Assembly (NCBI GenBank): GCA_023412855.1
Contig: JAEZRJ010000047.1
Span: 1-13,015, forward strand
DNA from: Bacillota bacterium
GTDB taxonomy: Bacteria > Bacillota > Clostridia > Lachnospirales > Lachnospiraceae
Direction of reading: 5' to 3'
Length of the DNA stretch: 13,015 nt
Positions 9,701 through 13,015 of this stretch are shown here, piece by piece (positions within the stretch are counted from its first letter, which is position 1; each line of letters starts with the position of its first letter). The notes under the pieces were generated by a model that was not told the origin of the DNA, searched no databases, and saw only the letters and a list, made by a program, of their open reading frames with translations. The position numbers were made by a program, and so were the translations under genes.

Positions 9701-9900
9701 GGCATAAGATTGACCTTGTCATCGATACGCCTACACAGGGAAGGGATAAGTCCAGAGATGGCTTTCTCATAAGAAGAACTGCAATCGAGACAGGTGTGAA
9801 CTGTCTGACTTCGTTAGATACCGCAAGAGCGTTGGTGACGAGTTTAGAGCATGTCAATAAGGAAGAAAAGCTGACATTAGTTGACATTGCGTCGCTGTAA
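6700..9900 (+). CDS. carB: Carbamoyl-phosphate synthase large subunit
   Basis: This subunit makes carbamoyl phosphate from bicarbonate, ammonia delivered by CarA, and two ATP. At 1066 residues it is full length for the family. It shows the expected internal duplication: two ATP-grasp halves opening with [20 protein letters not shown] (about residue 9) and [20 protein letters not shown] (about 554), with paired [20 protein letters not shown] and [20 protein letters not shown] motifs. An oligomerisation region lies between the halves. A C-terminal MGS-like regulatory domain runs from about 937 (ITVKDADKG through DLVIDTP and [10 protein letters not shown]) and is where UMP or ornithine act in characterised enzymes. 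The ATG at 6700 lies inside the end of carA (ATGCCTAA), with AGGA 6 nt upstream inside carA, so translational coupling is likely. An intrinsic terminator follows the stop. Confidence 0.98.
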   Translation: [1066 protein letters not shown]

Positions 9901-9903
9901 ATA

Positions 9904-9961
9904 GGGGGACTGCTGCAAAATGATGGGGAGAGATGCCGTTGTTTTGCGGTAGCCCTTTTTT
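9904..9961 (+). terminator. Intrinsic terminator after carB
   Basis: CTGCTGCAAAA (9910-9920) pairs with TTTTGCGGTAG (9942-9952) as an 11-bp stem including two G-T wobbles. GGG on the left can add to CCC (9953-9955) across a one-base bulge, and T6 follows at 9956-9961. The loop is long (about 21 nt). It lies 3 nt after the carB stop and closes the carAB operon. Confidence 0.8.
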
Positions 9962-9973
9962 GAGCAGGTTATA

Positions 9974-9997
9974 TTCTTCCAACAGACTTTGGAAGGA
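9974..9997 (+). promoter_or_regulatory. Hairpin that can mask the queH ribosome binding site
   Basis: TTCTTCCAA (9974-9982) can pair with TTGGAAGGA (9989-9997), nine pairs with one G-U, around the six-base loop CAGACT. The right arm contains most of the Shine-Dalgarno AAGGAG (9993-9998). The pairing is seen directly; a regulatory role is inference. It does not match the preQ1 riboswitch layout, since no loop-to-tail pairing is apparent. Confidence 0.45.
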
Positions 9998-9998
9998 G
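9993..9998 (+). promoter_or_regulatory. Shine-Dalgarno of queH (decides the start)
   Basis: AAGGAG lies 11 nt before ATG 10010. An in-frame TTG at 9989 would place this site inside the coding region, so ATG 10010 is the preferred start. Confidence 0.75.
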
Positions 9999-10009
9999 AA
10001 CAAAATAAT

Positions 10010-10663
10010 ATGATAAATTATGCAAAAGAGTTAGATAGGATAATAGAAACACAATTAAAAGAAAGCGAACAGCGAAAGAGCCTTCTCCTCCATAGCTGCT
10101 GCGCGCCATGCAGCAGTTATGTAATGGAATATTTGCGCGAATATTTCGATATCACGGTTTTTTACTATAATCCCAACATTACAGAAGATGTGGAATACCG
10201 GAAAAGGGTTGAAGAGCAGAAGCGCTTAATCGCAGATTATAACAGGCAGGTAGAGGCGGGAGTATTCGAAAATATGTATTCCACCCTCCGTGCACATCGA
10301 ATTGAGGTAGTAGAGGGCGATTATGAGCCGGAGAGCTTTTACCGTATCGCCAAAGGACTGGAGCGTTGTCCGGAGGGAGGAGAGCGATGCCTTTTGTGTT
10401 ATGAGCTGCGGCTTCGAAAAACTGCACAGCTTGCTGCGGGAAAGGGCTTTGATTATTTCACTACAACACTTACGATAAGTCCGATGAAAAATGCAGAAAA
10501 GCTAAATGAAATCGGTGGGCTTATGGGAAAAGAATTCGGCGTTGCTTTTTTGCCCTCGGATTTTAAAAAGAAAAACGGGTACAAGAGGTCGGTTGAGCTG
10601 TCCGGACAGTTTGGGCTGTATAGACAAGACTATTGCGGCTGTGTTTATTCCCGCGGGCAATGA
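10010..10663 (+). CDS. queH: Epoxyqueuosine reductase QueH
   Basis: QueH (former DUF208) reduces epoxyqueuosine to queuosine in the anticodon wobble position of tRNAs for Tyr, His, Asn and Asp. It is the non-homologous alternative to cobalamin-dependent QueG. The 217-residue product has the signature cysteines: HSCCAPC (Cys30, Cys31, Cys34) at the end of the first strand, CLLC (Cys127, Cys130), and YCGC (Cys209, Cys211) near the C-terminus. In the characterised family the N-terminal CC pair and the central CxxC pair bind a 4Fe-4S cluster. FTTTLTISPMKN (150-161) and FKKKNGYKRSVELS (185-198) are further family blocks. The start at ATG 10010 is set by the AAGGAG upstream. The gene lies behind the carB terminator with no convincing promoter of its own, so it may rely on read-through. 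No other queuosine genes are in the window. Confidence 0.93.
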   Translation: MINYAKELDRIIETQLKESEQRKSLLLHSCCAPCSSYVMEYLREYFDITVFYYNPNITEDVEYRKRVEEQKRLIADYNRQVEAGVFENMYSTLRAHRIEVVEGDYEPESFYRIAKGLERCPEGGERCLLCYELRLRKTAQLAAGKGFDYFTTTLTISPMKNAEKLNEIGGLMGKEFGVAFLPSDFKKKNGYKRSVELSGQFGLYRQDYCGCVYSRGQ

Positions 10664-10670
10664 GCCAAGC

Positions 10671-10743
10671 GCAAGCTTGCTTGCATTTGGTGAATGCCGC
10701 GAGGGTCAAATATCCCGCAGCTTGCTATGGGTTATTTGACTCT
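10671..10743 (+). repeat. Palindrome-rich intergenic element between queH and argS
   Basis: Three palindromic parts follow one another within 8 nt of the queH stop: GCAAGCTTGC (10671-10680, perfect), GCATT/AATGC around TGGTG (10683-10697), and a large hairpin. In the large hairpin 10702-10712 pairs with 10733-10743 (11 pairs, one G-T), then CCC/GGG after a T-T mismatch, with loop CTTG. There is no T-tract, so it is not a standard terminator. GCTTGC recurs. The layout suggests a dispersed REP-like repeat, but no second copy is in the window and no target duplication is apparent. Confidence 0.5.
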
Positions 10744-10758
10744 AAGGACAAATTGGCA

Positions 10759-10787
10759 TTGCGAAAATAAGAACGAGATGATAGTAT
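10759..10787 (+). promoter_or_regulatory. Possible sigma-A promoter of argS
   Basis: TTGCGA (10759-10764), a 17-bp spacer, and TAGTAT (10782-10787), within a TA-rich run. Both hexamers deviate from consensus, so this is a candidate only. It would give a leader of roughly 48 nt, too short for a T-box. Confidence 0.4.
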
Positions 10788-10805
10788 ATATAGATGTGAG
10801 ATGAG

Positions 10806-10842
10806 GGGTGGCTCCACCCGGTTAAGGAAGGAAGAAATGTAA
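10806..10842 (+). promoter_or_regulatory. argS leader: small hairpin, tandem SD and AUG-UAA start-stop
   Basis: GGGTG and CACCC (10806-10810, 10815-10819) form a 5-bp stem around GCTC just before the purine-rich AAGGAAGGAAG (10824-10834). An ATG at 10837 is followed at once by TAA (10837-10842), and the last A of that stop is the first base of the argS ATG (ATGTAATG). Two AGGA cores (10825 and 10829) give each ATG a reasonable spacing (8 nt to 10837, 9 nt to 10842). Any effect on argS translation is inference. Confidence 0.45.
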
Positions 10843-12608
10843 TGAATAAAATTCTTGATGTAATATCAGATGAGATGAAGCGTGCTTTTTTATCGGCAGG
10901 ATATGCGGAAGAACTGGGGAAGGTCACATTGTCAAATCGTCCCGATTTGTGTGAGTATCAATGTAACGGAGCGATGGCAGGCGCGAAGCAGTACAAAAAG
11001 GCGCCGATTATCATAGCGCAGGAAGTGGCGCAGAAGTTAAACGACAGCAAGATATTTGAAGAAGTGAGTGCAGTAAATCCCGGCTTTTTGAATTTGAAGC
11101 TGAAGCCGGAATTTTTGAAGGATTATTTGAACCAGATGGCACATTCTCCTAAATTTGGATTGGACATGCCAAAGAGCCCTAAGAAAATTGTGATCGATTA
11201 TGGCGGCCCGAATATAGCGAAGCCTTTGCATGTAGGCCATCTGCGTTCAGCTATCATTGGCGAGAGTATAAAGCGTATCGCGCGGTATGCGGGACATGAG
11301 GTAATCGGAGATATTCATCTGGGCGACTGGGGCCTGCAAATGGGATTGATCATTACGGAGCTTCAGGTGCGTTACCCGGAGCTTGTATATTTCGACGAAG
11401 CTTTCAAGGGAGAATATCCTAAGGAGGCGCCGTTTACCATTTCGCAGCTGGAGGAAATCTACCCTACGGCCAGCAGCAAGTCCAAGGAAGACGCTTCTTA
11501 CAAGGCGAAGGCCATGGACGCTACGTTCAAGCTCCAGAGCGGAGTGAGAGGGTATCGTGCTCTTTGGAAACATATTATTAACGTTTCGGTAGCCGATTTG
11601 AAGAAAAATTACCGCAATCTGAACGTGGAATTCGACCTTTGGAAGGGCGAATCCGACGTGCATGATCTGATTCCCCATATGGTAGAGGATATGAAGGAAA
11701 TGGGATACGCATATATAAGCGACGGCGCTCTGGTGGTGGATGTTAAGGAAGAATCGGATACGAAAGAGATTCCTCCCTGCATGATTTTAAAATCCGACGG
11801 TGCATCCCTTTATAATACTACAGATTTGGCGACGATTATGGAGCGTATGAACCGGATACACCCGGATGAAATTATTTATGTTGTGGATAAGCGTCAGGAT
11901 TTGTATTTCGAGCAGGTATTCCGCTGCGCGAGGAAAACAAAGCTGGTACAGCCGGAGACGAAGCTGTATTTTCTTGGATTCGGTACGATGAACGGCAAGG
12001 ATGGTAAGCCATTTAAGACGAGAGAGGGCGGCGTGATGCGCTTAGAATCTCTGCTTTCCGAAATCAATGAAGAGATGTATGGAAAAATTACGGAGAACCG
12101 TTTGGTACCGGAAAAAGAGGCAAGGGAAACTGCCCGTGTAGTGGCGCTGTCTGCGATAAAATACGGCGATTTATCCAATCAGGCTTCGAAGGATTATATT
12201 TTTGATATGGACAGATTTACTTCTTTTGAAGGGGATACGGGTCCGTATATTTTGTATACAATCGTGCGCATTAAGTCCATTTTGACCAAATATAAGGAAA
12301 TGGGAGGGTCGTTGGTGGAGGTAGTGCTTCAGGAGCCCACCGGAGAGTCGGAAAAGAATCTGATGCTTCAGCTCGTAGGCTTCAACGCCATGATGGAAAG
12401 CGCCTATGAAGAAATAGCGCCTCATAAGGTGTGCGCCTATATTTATGATTTGGCGAATGCGCTTAACCATTTTTATCATGAGACAAAGATATTAACGGAA
12501 GAGGATCCTGCCAAGAAAGAAGGCTTCATAGCGCTTCTCGTATTGACGCGTGATGTGCTGGGAACATGTATCGATGTGCTCGGTTTCCAGGCACCGGAGA
12601 GAATGTGA
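10842..12608 (+). CDS. argS: Arginyl-tRNA synthetase
   Basis: This class I aminoacyl-tRNA synthetase charges tRNA-Arg with arginine. At 588 residues it fits the family. Domain order is an N-terminal additional domain (about 1-110), a Rossmann catalytic core with the HIGH box as HVGH (130-133) in DYGGPNIAKPLHVGHLRS, the block KSDGASLYNTTDLAT (317-331), and a helical DALR-type anticodon-binding domain from about residue 465 ending in GFQAPERM. At the KMSK position it has GKPFKTREGG (388-397), a degenerate form that is common in ArgRS and not a defect. The ATG at 10842 has AGGAAGG about 10 nt upstream. The last base of its TGA is also the first base of the left target duplication of the element that follows, so the element abuts the reading frame without altering the protein. 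Confidence 0.97.
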   Translation: MNKILDVISDEMKRAFLSAGYAEELGKVTLSNRPDLCEYQCNGAMAGAKQYKKAPIIIAQEVAQKLNDSKIFEEVSAVNPGFLNLKLKPEFLKDYLNQMAHSPKFGLDMPKSPKKIVIDYGGPNIAKPLHVGHLRSAIIGESIKRIARYAGHEVIGDIHLGDWGLQMGLIITELQVRYPELVYFDEAFKGEYPKEAPFTISQLEEIYPTASSKSKEDASYKAKAMDATFKLQSGVRGYRALWKHIINVSVADLKKNYRNLNVEFDLWKGESDVHDLIPHMVEDMKEMGYAYISDGALVVDVKEESDTKEIPPCMILKSDGASLYNTTDLATIMERMNRIHPDEIIYVVDKRQDLYFEQVFRCARKTKLVQPETKLYFLGFGTMNGKDGKPFKTREGGVMRLESLLSEINEEMYGKITENRLVPEKEARETARVVALSAIKYGDLSNQASKDYIFDMDRFTSFEGDTGPYILYTIVRIKSILTKYKEMGGSLVEVVLQEPTGESEKNLMLQLVGFNAMMESAYEEIAPHKVCAYIYDLANALNHFYHETKILTEEDPAKKEGFIALLVLTRDVLGTCIDVLGFQAPERM

Positions 12609-12615
12609 TAAAATC
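12608..12615 (+). repeat. Left target-site duplication of the MITE-like element
   Basis: ATAAAATC, identical to 12749-12756 and directly abutting the left terminal inverted repeat. Its first base is the last base of the argS stop codon. Confidence 0.8.
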
Positions 12616-12748
12616 GTTACTGTTCACTCCGTTCGCAGCAACCCATGATTTCTGCATTTAAATTCGCTGCGCGAAGCAGAAATCATCTCTTGTGTCACGT
12701 TCTTACGCAGCTTAGCAGCAAGTGCTAAGCCGCTGTGTGAACAGTAAC
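12616..12748 (+). mobile_element. MITE-like non-coding insertion, 133 bp with 12-bp terminal inverted repeats
   Basis: The ends are perfect inverted repeats, GTTACTGTTCAC (12616-12627) and GTGAACAGTAAC (12737-12748), bounded on each side by the same 8-bp ATAAAATC. That is the signature of transposition with an 8-bp target duplication. The interior has no plausible ORF but is highly structured. Hairpin A is ATGATTTCTGC (12645-12655) with GCAGAAATCAT (12676-12686), topped by TTCGC/GCGAA (12663-12667, 12671-12675) after a 7-nt bulge. Hairpin B is GCTTAGCA (12710-12717) with TGCTAAGC (12723-12730). With the outer stem the whole would fold as a three-way junction. It must be mobilised in trans; the parent transposase family is not determined. 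Confidence 0.8.
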
Positions 12749-12756
12749 ATAAAATC
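12749..12756 (+). repeat. Right target-site duplication of the MITE-like element
   Basis: ATAAAATC, an exact copy of 12608-12615, directly abutting the right terminal inverted repeat. Confidence 0.8.
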
Positions 12757-12835
12757 TTCCGGTATAGGAATTGTCAGGAAAAATCAGATTGTTGAAAAAA
12801 GTTAAAAATTTTGCTAAAAAGTTTCAGAAAATCCC

Positions 12836-12865
12836 TTGACAAGCAGGGGAATAAAATTGTATACT
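12836..12865 (+). promoter_or_regulatory. Strong sigma-A promoter of the tRNA operon
   Basis: Consensus TTGACA (12836-12841), an 18-bp spacer, and TATACT (12860-12865). Upstream is an AT-rich stretch with A-tracts near 12795-12800, 12804-12808, 12816-12820 and 12828-12831, which resembles an UP element. This fits a stable-RNA promoter. Predicted start is near 12872. Confidence 0.88.
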
Positions 12866-12874
12866 AGCAAAGCG

Positions 12875-12891
12875 GGTTGCGGAAAGCAACC
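12875..12891 (+). other. Leader hairpin of the tRNA transcript
   Basis: GGTTGC and GCAACC form a perfect 6-bp stem around GGAAA, between the predicted start and the first tRNA. It lacks a T-tract, so it is not a terminator. It may protect or position the 5' leader for processing (inference). Confidence 0.55.
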
Positions 12892-12901
12892 TAACAAATG
12901 T

Positions 12902-12974
12902 GGGATCTTAGCTCAGCTGGGAGAGCATCTGCCTTACAAGCAGAGGGTCATAGGTTCGAGCCCTATAGGTCCCA
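12902..12974 (+). tRNA. tRNA-Val (anticodon UAC)
   Basis: A complete cloverleaf can be drawn: acceptor GGGATCT/AGGTCCC (one G-T), D-arm GCTC...GAGC, anticodon stem TCTGC/GCAGA with loop CTTACAA and anticodon TAC at 12935-12937, and T-arm ATAGG/CCTAT with TTCGAGC. The discriminator is A at 12974 and is followed by TATT, so CCA is not encoded and must be added by the nucleotidyltransferase. It reads GUA valine codons and, if U34 is modified, other GUN codons. It is the first gene of the tRNA operon. Confidence 0.96.
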
Positions 12975-12982
12975 TATTATAT

Positions 12983-13015
12983 GGCGAGATAGCTCAGTTG
13001 GCTAGAGCATACGGT
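12983..13015 (+). tRNA. Partial tRNA, probably elongator tRNA-Met, cut by the window end
   Basis: GGCGAGA would be the 5' acceptor strand, followed by TA and D-arm GCTCAGTTGGCTAGAGC, then ATACGGT, where the window ends. The start of the anticodon arm (TACGG) and the D-loop resemble Firmicute elongator tRNA-Met, but the anticodon itself is outside the window, so identity is inferred. It lies 8 nt after tRNA-Val, in the same transcript. Confidence 0.75.

Noticed and set aside
6700..9900. Internal repeat in carB as a recent duplication
   Set aside because: The two ATP-grasp halves are an ancient duplication found in all CarB proteins.
9956..10009. preQ1 riboswitch ahead of queH
   Set aside because: A hairpin exists, but I could not find the loop-to-tail pseudoknot pairing or the A-rich tail layout of known preQ1 classes.
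10744..10841. T-box leader upstream of argS, suggested by GGGTGG near 10806
   Set aside because: The conserved T-box core (AGGGTGGNACCGCG) is not present, GGGTGG pairs locally with CCACCC, and the leader is too short.
11991..12041. Missing KMSK motif in ArgS as a sign of inactivity
   Set aside because: Degenerate KMSK is common in arginyl-tRNA synthetases and all other core motifs are intact.
12902..12974. tRNA-Val as an attachment site of an integrated element
   Set aside because: No integrase, no partial tRNA duplicate and no foreign gene block is visible next to it.
1..13015. CRISPR array, toxin-antitoxin pair, defence island or prophage
   Set aside because: No regularly spaced repeats, no small paired ORFs with family motifs, and no phage or transposase genes were seen.

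Overview
The window looks like a chromosomal segment from a Clostridia-class Firmicute, most likely a Lachnospiraceae-type gut anaerobe. This is inferred from single-chain (fused) PurL, GGAGG-type ribosome binding sites, sigma-A style promoters, QueH in place of QueG, and tRNA genes without an encoded CCA. No database search was possible. All protein genes are on the + strand, and most are housekeeping genes of moderate GC separated by AT-rich spacers.

Layout: (1) purL, de novo purine synthesis, positions 60-3860, ends at a clear intrinsic terminator. (2) A markedly AT-rich polytopic membrane protein of the GtrII glucosyltransferase type (3944-5398) sits between the purine and pyrimidine genes. 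(3) A good sigma-A promoter drives carA-carB (5487-9900), whose reading frames overlap by 8 nt; an intrinsic terminator follows. Together these two subunits make carbamoyl phosphate for pyrimidines and arginine. (4) queH (10010-10663), the last step of queuosine synthesis in tRNA, has a ribosome binding site that can be buried in a hairpin. (5) A palindrome-rich spacer (10664-10841) leads into argS (10842-12608). (6) A 133-bp element with 12-bp perfect terminal inverted repeats and an 8-bp target duplication lies directly against the argS stop codon. (7) A strong promoter starts a stable-RNA operon with tRNA-Val(UAC) and a second tRNA, probably Met, cut by the window end.

Functionally the window joins nucleotide precursor supply (purL, carAB) with translation functions (queH, argS, tRNAs). 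The gtrII-type gene is the outlier and looks accessory. I found no CRISPR array, toxin-antitoxin pair, transposase, prophage gene or obvious new defence system. The most notable non-genic feature is the MITE-like element after argS. Next come the SD-masking hairpin at queH, the palindromic spacer before argS, and the AUG-UAA start-stop at the argS start. No stretch over 300 bases is without a gene; the longest gap (12609-12901) holds the MITE-like element and the tRNA promoter.
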